Shown: one piece after another, positions 1 through 8,993 of the stretch
Numbering within the stretch: position 1 is the stretch's first letter
Layout: each line of letters opens with the position of its first letter
From: Pontibacter lucknowensis
Lineage (GTDB): Bacteria > Bacteroidota > Bacteroidia > Cytophagales > Hymenobacteraceae
DNA length: 64,000 bases
Direction of reading: 5' to 3'
NCBI RefSeq assembly: GCF_900156415.1
Contig: NZ_FTNM01000004.1
Coordinates: 248,001-312,000 of the forward strand
Translations under genes and position numbers: made by a program
The notes under the pieces: generated by a model
The model's database searches: none
Told to the model about the DNA's origin: nothing
The model's input: only the letters and a program-made list of their open reading frames with translations

Positions 1-315
1 TTTGGCTCTGAACAAGTAAAAGGCTTTGTAACAGGTGGACCAACTGTAGGCTATCTAGCCAGCGGCAAAATGTCGATGAAGTATGACGGTACAAAGGCAA
101 GTGATAGCTACGAGTTTGAGGACGAAGACAACAGAATGGAACTGGGCGCAAGCTTTGGCGTGGGCTTAGGCTACAATCTGGGTGCGGGAGCCCTTAACCT
201 GGACGTACGCTACGGATTGGGTCTGACCAGCCTGTATGAAGTAGAATCCGGCGAAAGCAAATCCAGAAACCGTGTGCTGGGTGTTTCTGTAGCTTATCTT
301 TTCGGAGGTAAATAA
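1..315 (+). CDS. Outer-membrane beta-barrel protein, C-terminal part (5' end outside window)
   Basis: The reading frame is open from base 1, so the gene starts before the window; about 104 codons are visible. The residues alternate hydrophobic and polar with many glycines and aromatics (GASFGVGLGYNLG, then GVSVAYLFGGK), which is the pattern of transmembrane beta-strands, and the C-terminus ends in a hydrophobic strand as in porin-family or OMP_b-brl proteins of Bacteroidota. A strong terminator follows at 336-372. Substrate or partner cannot be inferred. The family call rests on strand pattern only, without the N-terminal signal peptide. Confidence 0.7.
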   Translation, partial: FGSEQVKGFVTGGPTVGYLASGKMSMKYDGTKASDSYEFEDEDNRMELGASFGVGLGYNLGAGALNLDVRYGLGLTSLYEVESGESKSRNRVLGVSVAYLFGGK

Positions 316-335
316 GCTGAAATAAGTTTAGAGCA

Positions 336-372
336 AAGAGGGAGCCTCACACGGGGCTCCCTCTTTTTTTTT
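336..372 (+). terminator. Rho-independent terminator after barrel gene
   Basis: A stem (336-346 with 355-365, core gagggagcc/ggctccctc) with a short loop is followed by a run of nine T. It ends the barrel-protein transcript. Confidence 0.9.
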
Positions 373-456
373 ATAAGTGATCCTTAGCAGCAAAAGAAAT
401 TCAGACGACCAGACCGGCTCACGATGTGCACGCCAGCCAGGTCAGCAAAATGCACT

Positions 457-1803
457 TTAAAGGACGGATAGTCTGTGCGTGAACGACGCTCCCATAAACT
501 GAATCCGGACATAGTAAATGCCCCGGCCAAAATCACTCAGGTCCAGCTGCAGATTGCGTGACGTACTGGAAAAGGTGTGCTGGATAATGGGACGCCCCAT
601 CGCATTGTGCACCGAAAGGTGTACCGGAAAAGGGAACGGTGGGAAACTGATGGTAAACCGGCCATCTGTGCTTGGGTTAGGATATATTTTGATTGGTCCC
701 ACATAAATGGGCCTGCCTACAGGTTTTTTGTCTTCCGCCACCTGCACCGTCATGCGCTGCATGGCCATCATCCCGTTTTCGTTCGAAGCCCTCAGGGTGA
801 TCATGTAGGTTCCCGGTTGGCTGTAGGTATGGCTCGGGGACGTTGCATTGCTCACGCTACCGTCTCCAAAGGTCCAGTAATAGAGCCAGGCGCCTCTGGT
901 TTCGTTGGTCAGGTTAACCGTAAGGCCTTTCGTCGAACTACGGAAACTGACTAGCGGTGCCTCTCCGGTGACTGGCAGGTTGACAATGGGGGAGTCGTAG
1001 ATCTGACGGAGTGAAAGGCCCTGATAGAAAAAGGGATTACTCCAAAGTGCGGTGCGTTCCACCGTAAGAAGTCCCCAGGGGCTTTCAGAATCAGGTGCTT
1101 TGTCAGGGTAACTCCAATGCGTCTGCATGATACTGTGATAAGCAACGGCGCGTGTGCTTTCGTGGTCGTAGGGGTGAGGCAGACCAAAGGCATGGCCTAA
1201 CTCGTGGGCCATAGTGCCGTGTGGTACGCAGGGCCACATCAGACCTGTCGGGTCAGTAGGGCAGATCCCAAAATCATTGAACTCCGGGAAATTCTCCACC
1301 GCGGTGATGGCCACGCCGCAATAGCCATTACAAGACTGGGCTCCTCCTCCCAATCCTTCAGGCCGACCTGATTTGATCCACAGGCTCACTACAAAACCCG
1401 GTTCCCAGATCGGATGCCCCAGTTGTTCCATCTCTGCCAACAGCAGGCCCCACCAGTCCTCCCGGTAATAGCTGGTGCTCTCCTTCGCCTGGTAAAACAG
1501 GACGGTGTCTGCATAGGCAAAGGTATAGGTAAGGCCGCCGGTGTTCACCTGAAACCAAGCCTGTATCTCCCGGGTGGCTTTCTTTATCGCGTCGTATTCA
1601 GCTTGGCTGTAGGTTTCGTCACTTGCCACGACATAGTATACCGCCACTTTGTTCTCAGTCAATGCCGCCTGTACCTGTGCGGTGCTCTGGGCAGTCGGAG
1701 CGGGTTGCCGCTGGCAGTCTGCCAGCTGATTATTGCGCTGGGCCTGTGCAGGAATGAAAAATTGAAATAGAAACAGGATGGTGATAAGTAATGATGTTTT
1801 CAT
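457..1803 (-). CDS. Secreted metzincin-type zinc metallopeptidase with PKD domain and T9SS type A sorting domain
   Basis: A secreted protease. The metzincin zinc site HELGHAFGLPH lies near residues 198-208, with a downstream MQTHW turn that may be the Met-turn. A PKD domain follows at about 290-360 (WTFGDGS, SPSHTYSQPGTYMITL), then a C-terminal type IX sorting domain at about 375-448 (IYPNPSTDGRFTI, FGRGIYYVRI). The frame extends upstream to 1857, but the Met at 1803 begins a typical signal peptide (KTSLLITILFLFQFF, cut after AQAQ), so I chose it. The expected route is Sec export followed by T9SS release or surface anchoring. It resembles M43/M12-like Bacteroidota peptidases; the exact MEROPS family was not determined. 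It stands alone, transcribed away from its neighbours. Confidence 0.85.
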   Translation of the reverse strand: MKTSLLITILFLFQFFIPAQAQRNNQLADCQRQPAPTAQSTAQVQAALTENKVAVYYVVASDETYSQAEYDAIKKATREIQAWFQVNTGGLTYTFAYADTVLFYQAKESTSYYREDWWGLLLAEMEQLGHPIWEPGFVVSLWIKSGRPEGLGGGAQSCNGYCGVAITAVENFPEFNDFGICPTDPTGLMWPCVPHGTMAHELGHAFGLPHPYDHESTRAVAYHSIMQTHWSYPDKAPDSESPWGLLTVERTALWSNPFFYQGLSLRQIYDSPIVNLPVTGEAPLVSFRSSTKGLTVNLTNETRGAWLYYWTFGDGSVSNATSPSHTYSQPGTYMITLRASNENGMMAMQRMTVQVAEDKKPVGRPIYVGPIKIYPNPSTDGRFTISFPPFPFPVHLSVHNAMGRPIIQHTFSSTSRNLQLDLSDFGRGIYYVRIQFMGASFTHRLSVL

Positions 1804-2101
1804 TAGAGAAGAAGTAAAAGCTTGGAATACAGCTGTAACAGGAGAGGACAATGCCATAGCACTGATCAGGAAGCAGATCTCTGGTAAGATCCTATGAGGA
1901 GGGGTATATAAGGTATACGTTTATGGGATGTTTAATTTAAGGATAAGATATAACTTTCAGTGTATGATAATATTAGGAGTGTGGAGGGCCATATTTGTGT
2001 GACGAGATACATACCAAACCAGAGGGGAGCACAAGCACAGCAACTATAATAGCCCTAAAGCACGTATCCATTAAAACGGAATAGAACAAAACAAATAAAC
2101 T

Positions 2102-2851
2102 ATGGATACATACAAACCTAATTACTCCAAAATGCTTCACACGGAGCATATTTTTCCGCCTGCTTCCGGGTCGAGCCACATCAATGTGAGCCGGCCGGAG
2201 CGTGTACTCTCGGCAGTGGGTGGAGCGGCACTTGCACTTGTGGGGCTGCGACAGTCAGGAACTGCCGGTTTGCTGTCCACGCTGGCGGGAGGCCTGCTGC
2301 TTTTCAGAGGCTTTACCGGTTACTGCCCTATGAACCAAATGATTGGCCGTGATACTGCTGAAAACGAAGATATTTCAGTGGACATCATCAAGACCATCAC
2401 AGTGCAGCGCCCACGTTCTGAGGTTTTCCAGTTCTGGCGCATGCTCGAGAACCTGCCTAAGTTCATGGAGCACCTGGAAAGCGTGCAGTCAAACGGTCCG
2501 CAGCGTTCGCATTGGGTAGCTAAGATCCCGGGTGGTGTCGGCACCATTGAATGGGATGCGGATATCATCAATGAGAAAGAAAACGAACTGATCGCATGGC
2601 GCTCCCTGCCAAACTCGGAACTTGACAATGCAGGTGAGGTCCGTTTCTCTGATTCGCCTGATGCGCAGGGGACCATCGTGCAGGCAGTAATCTCTTACAG
2701 TCCACCTGCAGGGTCGGTGGGCGGACTGGCTGCGAAGATGCTCAACCCGATGCTTAAGAAAATGGTGGAGAATGATCTGCGTTACTTCAAGCGTTTTATG
2801 GAGACGGGTCAGGACGTGCACAAGCCTAAACAGCCGCTTGGAGCCAATTAG
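2102..2851 (+). CDS. DUF2892 (YgaP-type membrane segment) plus SRPBCC lipid-binding domain protein
   Basis: The 249-residue protein has an N-terminal segment (about 30-80) with two short hydrophobic helices and the RPERVLSAVGGAAL and GYCPMNQMIG signatures of the YgaP-like inner-membrane domain (DUF2892). It is followed by an SRPBCC/START-like domain (about 95-240: KTITVQRPRSEVFQFWRMLENL). SRPBCC domains bind hydrophobic ligands, as in the COQ10/aromatase-like group. This fusion is common in bacteria and is often annotated as a cyclase/dehydrase. The likely place is the cytoplasmic membrane. It is a single gene with its own terminator at 2881-2916. The ligand is unknown. Confidence 0.85.
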   Translation: MDTYKPNYSKMLHTEHIFPPASGSSHINVSRPERVLSAVGGAALALVGLRQSGTAGLLSTLAGGLLLFRGFTGYCPMNQMIGRDTAENEDISVDIIKTITVQRPRSEVFQFWRMLENLPKFMEHLESVQSNGPQRSHWVAKIPGGVGTIEWDADIINEKENELIAWRSLPNSELDNAGEVRFSDSPDAQGTIVQAVISYSPPAGSVGGLAAKMLNPMLKKMVENDLRYFKRFMETGQDVHKPKQPLGAN

Positions 2852-2880
2852 GATATAGCAACACTGAGTAAATCATAAGT

Positions 2881-2916
2881 AAAACCAGGTATAGCCTCGC
2901 TGCTATACCTGGTTTT
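2881..2916 (+). terminator. Terminator built from an inverted pair of AGGTATAG motifs
   Basis: A perfect 15-bp stem (aaaaccaggtatagc, 2881-2895, with its complement at 2902-2916) closes a 6-nt loop and ends in five T. The stem consists largely of the window-wide octamer AGGTATAG (2887-2894) and its reverse complement (2903-2910). Confidence 0.85.
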
Positions 2917-3037
2917 TGTGTATAGATGATTTTATTTTCATCAACTTTACTAAATTAGTATTATAAAAGCTTCGTTTGAAACACTTTAGGCAACCGTGAG
3001 CGTTATCTGAAGCAGATAATATTTAGGACATCTTAGC

Positions 3038-3649
3038 ATGAATAAGATATGGAGCATGGCCTTGCTGCTGATGCTGGCAATGGTCATCTATTCCTGTAAG
3101 CAGGCGCAGGATATAAAAGCCTTTACAGAAGCAAAGTACAGCCTGCAAAGCGTCCGGGACATAAAGCTCAACGGGATCGATGTAGAGCAGCGCATTCAGG
3201 AGCGCCGTGGCTTTTCGCACGAAGAACGGGACAGTCTGTTGGCTACCGTTACCAGTAACTCGCTGGAGTTTAGTTCTACGCTGGCCCTGCATGTCACCCT
3301 GCAGGAGCATAGCGAGGAAGCACGACACCTGACCATCACGCGCATGAAATGGCTGTTGGAAGTGGATGGCGAAGAGGCTTTGACAGGTGTTATCGAGGAA
3401 ACCATGGAGTTGCAGGAGGGGCTGAACCTGCTGCCGATCGCGACGCCCGTAGGCTTGGTTTCGGATGGAGATTTGCCTAACTACACAGGTCTGTCCAGGT
3501 TGATCACTCTGCTGGGACAGCGTACGGATATACGGGAGCATGTGACGCTCAAGATAAAGCCGACGATCAAAACTCCGGTGGGAAACGTAGAGTCGCCCGC
3601 GTATATCACAGTGACCAAACCAACCGGGATAGTGGCTTTTTTTAAATAA
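3038..3649 (+). CDS. Putative lipoprotein, paralogue of the protein at 7002-7592
   Basis: The 203-residue protein has a signal peptide ending in a lipobox-like IYSC near residue 20, so it is probably lipidated. The mature part shares a clear framework with the protein encoded at 7002-7592: AFTEAKYSL versus AFKEAKYSL, KLNGI versus KLNGV, LTITRMKW versus MTVTKLKW, and IKPTIKTPVGNVESPAYI versus IKPTIQTSVGPVEVPSFI. The fold may be LEA14/WHy-like (a beta-sandwich ending in KPTI..VG), which is tentative. It ends 2 bp from the convergent symporter gene. Function unknown; an envelope role is inferred from the signal peptide and the neighbourhood of proteases and lipoproteins. Confidence 0.75.
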   Translation: MNKIWSMALLLMLAMVIYSCKQAQDIKAFTEAKYSLQSVRDIKLNGIDVEQRIQERRGFSHEERDSLLATVTSNSLEFSSTLALHVTLQEHSEEARHLTITRMKWLLEVDGEEALTGVIEETMELQEGLNLLPIATPVGLVSDGDLPNYTGLSRLITLLGQRTDIREHVTLKIKPTIKTPVGNVESPAYITVTKPTGIVAFFK

Positions 3650-3696
3650 GCCTATACCTGTTTTTTTATGGCCAATGGCTCAGCAGGTATAGGCTT
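3648..3696. repeat. 13-bp inverted repeat of the AGGTATAG motif at convergent gene ends
   Basis: aagcctatacctg (3648-3660) and its exact complement caggtataggctt (3684-3696) flank a 23-nt spacer that opens with a T-tract. The left arm covers the end of the lipoprotein gene and the TAG stop of the symporter gene; the right arm is inside the symporter coding sequence. It could act as a bidirectional terminator, but the loop is long. Confidence 0.6.
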
Positions 3697-5067
3697 TGCC
3701 CGCAGATGGGATATCAGTTGGCCGACAAGCAATCCGGCTACACTGGCACCCAGCCCATAGAGCATCGGGTTGACGGTGGTCTGTAGGTATAAGCAGAGCA
3801 ACCAGCCGGCCATACCTGCGAGGATAGACGCATTGGCAGCCAGCGCAGAGGTGCGCTTCCAGTACAGACCTGCTACCAGGGGCACAAAGAGTGAGACCAG
3901 ACTCAGAGCAGAGGACTCACTTACCAGTTCATAGATATTGCTGCGCAGCAGCGCCATTCCCAGCGAGACAGCCGCTACCACGAGCACACTGATGCGCGAG
4001 AGCAGCAGCATTTGCTTATCGCTGCGTTCGCCAAGTAGCGGGCGTAGCATGTTCTCACTCAGCACAGCTGCCGGAGCCAGTATGCCGCCGCTGGCGGTGC
4101 TGATGATCGCCGAGATCAGCGCTCCGAAGAAGAGCACCTTGATCAGCATGGAGTCCAGTCCCATGATCAGGCCGGGTACCAGTAGCTGGGCGTCCTCCTG
4201 TAGCAGTTCGGGATGCAGCGTGCGGGCATAGAGGGCCAGCAGCAGCGGCATGAACGCCACCGTCAGGTATAGCAGACCAGCGCCCAGCGAAGCAGCGACC
4301 GCCACTTTCTCCGACTTTGCCGACATTACTCTTTGGAACACATCCTGCTGCGGAATAGAACCAAGCCCGATCGTGATCCAGAGAGCAAAATAGTTGAGCC
4401 AGGTGGTTGGGCTGCGGTCAGGGGGCGTCATCCGGAAGAAGCCGTCGGGCAGGGTCGCCGTGATCTGCTCCAGCGGCATACGCTGCAGCAAAGTATAGGT
4501 GATGAAAATAAGTCCTCCGATGATCATCACGGTCTGCACAAAGTCCGTGATTGAAACTGACCACATACCGCCCATGTAGGTATAGCCAACCACGATCATA
4601 CTGCCAATGATAATGCCGGCGGCTGTGGAAACCCCGAATACCTGGTTCATCACAATGCCCAGGGCGACCATCTGCGCCGCGATCCAGCCGAAATAGGAGA
4701 TGACCATGAAGAAGGCTGCGATCTGCTCGGTGGTGCGGTTGTAGCGGATGCGATAGTAGTCGCCAATAGTGAGCAGGTTGAGGCGGTAGAGTTTTTTAGC
4801 GAAGAAGAGGCCGACCAGCACCAGGCAAAGCGCTGCGCCGAAAGGGTCTTCGATAACACCCAGCAGCCCGTGCGAGGCAAACTCCGAGGAAGCGCCGAGC
4901 AGTGTTTCGGAGCCAAACCAGGTGGCAAACACCACAGCTGTGGAAATATAGAAAGGCAGACTCCTGCCAGCCAGCAGGAAATCGCTGGTATTATGTACCC
5001 GTCTTGATGCCCAGAAGCCCACCCCCATGTTAAAGAGCAGGTAAAGGATCACAAAAATTAGCAGCAT
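3652..5067 (-). CDS. Sodium:solute symporter (SSS family)
   Basis: The 471-residue protein has about 13 hydrophobic segments and the SSS-family layout: N-terminal DFLLAGRSLP, then ATWFGSETLLGAS, then the family region around YTYMGGMWSVSITDFVQTV, and later GLGSIPQQDVFQRVMSA. SSS proteins couple sodium entry to uptake of sugars, amino acids, carboxylates or vitamins; the substrate cannot be told from sequence alone. It lies in the inner membrane. A well-spaced Bacteroidota promoter lies just upstream (5086-5117). The coding sequence ends in CAG GTA TAG, so the stop codon is part of the iterated octamer. Confidence 0.9.
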   Translation of the reverse strand: MLLIFVILYLLFNMGVGFWASRRVHNTSDFLLAGRSLPFYISTAVVFATWFGSETLLGASSEFASHGLLGVIEDPFGAALCLVLVGLFFAKKLYRLNLLTIGDYYRIRYNRTTEQIAAFFMVISYFGWIAAQMVALGIVMNQVFGVSTAAGIIIGSMIVVGYTYMGGMWSVSITDFVQTVMIIGGLIFITYTLLQRMPLEQITATLPDGFFRMTPPDRSPTTWLNYFALWITIGLGSIPQQDVFQRVMSAKSEKVAVAASLGAGLLYLTVAFMPLLLALYARTLHPELLQEDAQLLVPGLIMGLDSMLIKVLFFGALISAIISTASGGILAPAAVLSENMLRPLLGERSDKQMLLLSRISVLVVAAVSLGMALLRSNIYELVSESSALSLVSLFVPLVAGLYWKRTSALAANASILAGMAGWLLCLYLQTTVNPMLYGLGASVAGLLVGQLISHLRAKPIPAEPLAIKKQV

Positions 5068-5085
5068 ACTCCCAAATCAGTCAGG

Positions 5086-5117
5086 CAAAATTAGAAATAA
5101 TTCGTGCAGCTGCCAAA
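5086..5117 (-). promoter_or_regulatory. Bacteroidota-type promoter of the symporter gene
   Basis: On the minus strand a -33 TTTG (5114-5117) and a -7 TAATTTTG (5086-5093, matching TAnnTTTG) are separated by 20 bp, which is the known Bacteroidota spacing. The start codon is about 20 nt downstream of the -7 box. Confidence 0.7.
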
Positions 5118-5242
5118 ATGCCCTTTTGGGAGGGTGAGACGCTCAAGTCTGGCAAAGTACTTGCATGGAAGGGTATACCAGCTTCCGCCCATTTTTCGTT
5201 TTGGATATGCTGTGTTCATCCATCTACAGAAAGGGAAACAAT

Positions 5243-6160
5243 ATGAATCGATTGAATAGAATAAGCCTGGCACTGCTGCTGGTCCTGACCCCGTTGCTGG
5301 CGGCAGTGGCAGAGACAGTGCCTGCTCCGGAGTCTTATGCCGCTACCAAAGCCGCACCCCGTGATGTGATTGGTGAGATCATCGACGTGATCGGGCTGAA
5401 GCCACGTTTTGAGGTGCGATCTGCCAACATCGAGAATGCCGCTGCCGTGATCTACAATGGGAAACGCTACATTCTCTATAATGAAAGCTTCCTGGCTGCC
5501 ATCAACAATGCCGTACATACCGACTGGGCTGGCGTGAGCATCCTGGCGCACGAGATCGGCCATCACCTGAATGGTCATACTTTGTCGCGACAGGGCAGTA
5601 ACCATGCTGATGAACTGGAGGCTGATGAGTTCTCCGGCTTTGTGTTGCGAAAGATGGGGGCTAGTCTGGAGGAGGCGCAGGCTGCCATGAAGGTATTGTC
5701 AGATGAAAGAAGCTCTGCCACGCATCCGGGCCGCAGCTACCGGTTGGCGGCTATCAGCAAAGGCTGGGGTAATGCCGATGCGCAGCTGCTGGCCAGTGCA
5801 AACGGCCAGCAGCGGGAGTCGCAGGCCATGGCCGGCAACAGCCAGCCGCCCCAGCAGGCAAGGGAGCAACTGCGACAGCAGCCAGTCAGAACCAACACAG
5901 CCTCACAGGGTCTGGACAACCGACTAGTGCTACGCAAAGTAGTGTTTAACAATGCGCCGGACGAGCAGTTTTTCCTGACTACAAGGTTGCAACTGGTGCA
6001 CATGACCGAGCGTGGTGCCCGCATCATTGGCAAACTGGCCCGTACCAACAACCGCAATTACCCTTTCTACTTCGAGAGCGAATACCTGCAGGGTTTGTTC
6101 GTGACCGATAATGGGGTGCTGGTAAACCAGCGGGGACAACGAGTGGGGCATTTTAGCTAA
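5243..6160 (+). CDS. M48-family zinc metalloprotease, exported
   Basis: The zinc site HEIGHH (about residue 103) and the downstream glutamate in ELEADEFSG are the M48 (Ste24/HtpX/LoiP-like) signature. The frame is open from 5165, but the ATG at 5243 has an aaggg upstream and begins a clean signal peptide (MNRLNRISLALLLVLT, then LLAAVAE), so I use it. No other membrane segment is seen, which suggests a periplasmic, BepA/LoiP-like enzyme acting in envelope protein quality control. A Q/A/R-rich linker (about 175-225) leads to an unrecognised C-terminal domain (about 230-305). Confidence 0.88.
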   Translation: MNRLNRISLALLLVLTPLLAAVAETVPAPESYAATKAAPRDVIGEIIDVIGLKPRFEVRSANIENAAAVIYNGKRYILYNESFLAAINNAVHTDWAGVSILAHEIGHHLNGHTLSRQGSNHADELEADEFSGFVLRKMGASLEEAQAAMKVLSDERSSATHPGRSYRLAAISKGWGNADAQLLASANGQQRESQAMAGNSQPPQQAREQLRQQPVRTNTASQGLDNRLVLRKVVFNNAPDEQFFLTTRLQLVHMTERGARIIGKLARTNNRNYPFYFESEYLQGLFVTDNGVLVNQRGQRVGHFS

Positions 6161-6264
6161 TTAATTAGTAATGGCCCCAAAATATTGAGCAGACGGAGCC
6201 GTCAGTTTTATGCAGCTGAAGCAGGAATAATTAACTTGCAACATTAATTAAGCTACATAAAACT

Positions 6265-6987
6265 ATGAAATCTACTAATTTTACATGCCTGATGCTTTTG
6301 CTCATCCTGCCTGTTCTCTTGCTTGTTTCCTGCGGTGATGAAGTGGATTGTATCAGGGGAAGAGGAGATGTGGAGAGCCGGGATTTTAACCTGGATGTAG
6401 TCAACGGGCTGCGAGTGAACGGCGATACCCGTGTATTTGTTAGACGGGGAGCTACTCAGCGCATTGAAGTAAGAGCACAGCCTAACGTACTGGATGCGAT
6501 CAATACGAATGTAGCCAACGGGGTGTGGGACCTCAGCTTTGACAGGTGCCTGCGCAGCCATAAGACCGTTGAAGTATACATGACCGTGCCGGAGCTGAGC
6601 AGTGCCGAAATGATTGGGTCGGGGCGGGTAGAGTTGCAGGATGAATTTGAAACTGACAACTTCCGGGCTGTGCTGGATGGATCAGGTTATCTCTGGATTA
6701 ATGTATCAGCCACCAAAGTAAGCAGCAGGCTTACAGGTTCGGGGAAGATTGATCTGGTAGGTACGGCTGAAGTAGAAGAGATCAACCTCTCCGGCTCGGG
6801 AAGCATAAAATCTTTTGGTCTGAGCAGCGAGAATGCCGGTGTGGTATTGAGTGGCTCGGGCAGTGTGGAAGTACATGCCGCCAATGAATTGGCCGTTACG
6901 ATCAGTGGAAGCGGTAATGTGTACTACCAGGGAAATCCGACTATTAATTCAAATATTTCAGGCTCAGGCAAAGTGATAAAGCGCTGA
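6265..6987 (+). CDS. Head GIN domain (DUF2807) lipoprotein
   Basis: The 240-residue protein has a signal peptide and lipobox (LLLVSC near residue 22), followed by a right-handed beta-helix-like domain with repeated GSG turns (MIGSGRVEL, LDGSGYLWI, LTGSGKIDL, LSGSGSIKS, LSGSGSVEV, ISGSGNV, ISGSGKV). This is the putative auto-transporter adhesin head GIN domain common in Bacteroidota. It is expected at the outer membrane. The next lipoprotein gene starts 14 bp downstream, so the two are probably co-transcribed. Molecular role unknown. Confidence 0.9.
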   Translation: MKSTNFTCLMLLLILPVLLLVSCGDEVDCIRGRGDVESRDFNLDVVNGLRVNGDTRVFVRRGATQRIEVRAQPNVLDAINTNVANGVWDLSFDRCLRSHKTVEVYMTVPELSSAEMIGSGRVELQDEFETDNFRAVLDGSGYLWINVSATKVSSRLTGSGKIDLVGTAEVEEINLSGSGSIKSFGLSSENAGVVLSGSGSVEVHAANELAVTISGSGNVYYQGNPTINSNISGSGKVIKR

Positions 6988-7001
6988 GCACAACAAAGCA
7001 A

Positions 7002-7592
7002 ATGATCAAAAAAACAAATCTCTTAAGTTTCGCTCTGCTGCTAGGTATAGCCTTTTTCGCATTCTCATGCGGCACCAAGAGCGACGTGGATGCTTTTAAG
7101 GAAGCAAAGTATAGCTTGTCAGGTATAAATGAAGTAAAGCTCAATGGCGTGAACGTGCTGAACAAAAAGCGGCCGGAGGATTTCTCACTCGGAGAAGCAG
7201 CCCTGCTTTTTACGGCCTTCTCTGACAATAACCTGTCCGCCTACTCCAGTTTGGGACTGAATGTAGAGTTGGACGAAGCAAACCAGGAGCGCAGCATGAC
7301 CGTGACCAAGCTGAAATGGCAGCTGCTGCTCGACGGCAAGCAAACGCTGAGCGGCATTGTGGACGAACCGGTGGAGCTCCGTCACGGACTCAATACCATC
7401 AACGTGCGCACTCCCATCCGGATAGCCGAGGAAAATGGCAGACCAGGGTATAACAACTTGCTGCGCCTGGTCACCATGCTCACCAAAACAGATGGCACCA
7501 GCCGACCGGATGTGGTACTTCAGATCAAGCCAACCATCCAGACATCTGTGGGACCAGTAGAAGTGCCTTCCTTTATCAATGTAAGAAACTAA
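7002..7592 (+). CDS. Putative lipoprotein, paralogue of the protein at 3038-3649
   Basis: The 196-residue protein has a signal peptide with lipobox (FAFSC near residue 23). It matches the protein at 3038-3649 along its whole length in short blocks (EAKYSL, KLNGV, TVTKLKW, IKPTIQTSVGPV). The last part resembles the end of LEA14/WHy beta-sandwich domains, but that is only a suggestion. It follows the GIN-domain lipoprotein gene by 14 bp and is closed by a terminator, so the two form a small envelope operon. Function unknown. Confidence 0.78.
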   Translation: MIKKTNLLSFALLLGIAFFAFSCGTKSDVDAFKEAKYSLSGINEVKLNGVNVLNKKRPEDFSLGEAALLFTAFSDNNLSAYSSLGLNVELDEANQERSMTVTKLKWQLLLDGKQTLSGIVDEPVELRHGLNTINVRTPIRIAEENGRPGYNNLLRLVTMLTKTDGTSRPDVVLQIKPTIQTSVGPVEVPSFINVRN

Positions 7593-7612
7593 AATACAAT
7601 TAGTTGTGATAG

Positions 7613-7650
7613 TAAAACGGGCTGGTTTTTATACCGGCCCGTTTTATTTT
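7613..7650 (+). terminator. Terminator after GIN/lipoprotein operon
   Basis: aaaacgggc pairs with gcccgtttt across a T-rich loop, with one wobble pair near the loop, and is followed by a T-rich tail. Confidence 0.75.
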
Positions 7651-7807
7651 CAGGCCTTTTTATGCGCTCTTGTAGCCCTTTGTGTAAGGATATGTAGTTT
7701 GTTTTAAAATTGTTGTAACATTTATAGTCAGTGAACGTATGTGGCACGCTCCTTGTTTAAATACCATCTGATAACCATTTGTAAGACCATTTAAAACAGG
7801 AACGAAC

Positions 7808-8017
7808 ATGGAATTCGACGTAATCGTAGCAAACGACTTGCAGGCACTTGTAACAAGAGTACAGGACTATGTAAAAACAGGATGGGTGCTGAAAGGTGAG
7901 GTGTTTGAAAAAGATGGAAGCTACACGCAGGAGGTAGAACGCCGTGTGGCTGATCAGCAGAAGAAAGCCACTGCACGCCAGAAAAGCTGGATCAACTGGC
8001 CTGTTGTGAACGGCTAA
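7808..8017 (+). CDS. Small DUF1737-domain protein
   Basis: The 69-residue protein matches the DUF1737 pattern in its first 45 residues: a short strand (FDVIVANDL), a helix (LQALVTRVQDYV), a GW turn (KTGWVLKGEVF) and a final YTQEV strand. The tail is basic and Q/K/R-rich (residues 48-60). No signal peptide is seen, so it is cytoplasmic. Function unknown. The leader upstream is AT-rich and over 150 nt long. Confidence 0.75.
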   Translation: MEFDVIVANDLQALVTRVQDYVKTGWVLKGEVFEKDGSYTQEVERRVADQQKKATARQKSWINWPVVNG

Positions 8018-8072
8018 TATATTTTGAGGGCGGGTTAGCGTATTTATGCTAATTTCGCCTAAAATAAAACTT

Positions 8073-8993
8073 ATGAAACGCCGCCTATCCCTCACTTTTG
8101 TACTGATGTGTGCCCTGCAGCTGACTGCAGTCGCCCAGAAACAGGTGCTCGACCCACAACTCCTGTTGCGTGACGTGCAGGTACTGTCTGCCGACTCGAT
8201 GTCAGGCCGGCTGAGCGGCACCGAAGGCAACCGGATGGCGCAGGATTATATAGAAAAGCGTTTCAACGAGATCGGACTACAACCCTATAACAATAGCTAC
8301 CGCCATACCTTCCGCCTGGAGGGTAGGGGCATTGTAGTAGAAGAGGCCGTGAACCTGATCGGCTTTATACCTGGCAAAACGGACAAAGCCATTGTCCTGA
8401 CCGCGCACTACGACCATGTGGGCGCACGCAAGGGCGAGATCTACAACGGAGCCGACGACAATGCGTCCGGGGTAGGAGCCTTGCTGGCAGCTGCCGCTTA
8501 TTTCAAGACGAATAAACCCTACTATACCCTGGTCTTTGCCGCGCTTGATGGCGAAGAGCTGGGTCTGCAGGGCGCTAATGCCTTTCTGGAGAATCCGCCG
8601 CTTGCTCTGGACCTGATCCAGTTGAACGTGAACATGGACATGCTTAGCCTGAACCAGCAAGGTGAACTGTATGCCAGTGGCGCCTACCATTATCCGGTAT
8701 TACTGCCGTTGTTGCAGCAGGTGAAGGCAAGACCTCAGGCCAGGCTACTGACAGGCCATGACCAACCTGAGCAAGGGCAGAATGACTGGACCAGGCAGTC
8801 TGATCATTATCAATTCCATAAACGCCAGATTCCTTTCATTTACTTTGGCGTAGAAGACCATCCGCACTACCACAAGCCCACGGATGACTTCGAAAACATC
8901 AATTCCACTTTTTATCCGGATGCGGCTGCGCTCGTAATCGATTTTGTTCAGTTACTGAACAAGAAGCGTCCGGCTCTCCGCACAACTAATTAA
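8073..8993 (+). CDS. M28-family metallopeptidase, exported
   Basis: A zinc aminopeptidase-like exopeptidase. Metal ligands and catalytic residues are visible in order: TAHYDHVGA (about residue 110), NGADDNASGVGALL (about 125), DGEELGLQGA (about 160), NVNMDML (about 187), and the late histidine in DHPHYHKPTDDF. The frame opens at 8046, but the ATG at 8073 starts a signal peptide (MKRRLSLTFVLMCAL, cut after AVAQ) and is preferred. About 306 residues, normal for the catalytic domain without a PA insert. Probably periplasmic or outer-membrane facing, supplying amino acids from peptides. Confidence 0.9.
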   Translation: MKRRLSLTFVLMCALQLTAVAQKQVLDPQLLLRDVQVLSADSMSGRLSGTEGNRMAQDYIEKRFNEIGLQPYNNSYRHTFRLEGRGIVVEEAVNLIGFIPGKTDKAIVLTAHYDHVGARKGEIYNGADDNASGVGALLAAAAYFKTNKPYYTLVFAALDGEELGLQGANAFLENPPLALDLIQLNVNMDMLSLNQQGELYASGAYHYPVLLPLLQQVKARPQARLLTGHDQPEQGQNDWTRQSDHYQFHKRQIPFIYFGVEDHPHYHKPTDDFENINSTFYPDAAALVIDFVQLLNKKRPALRTTN

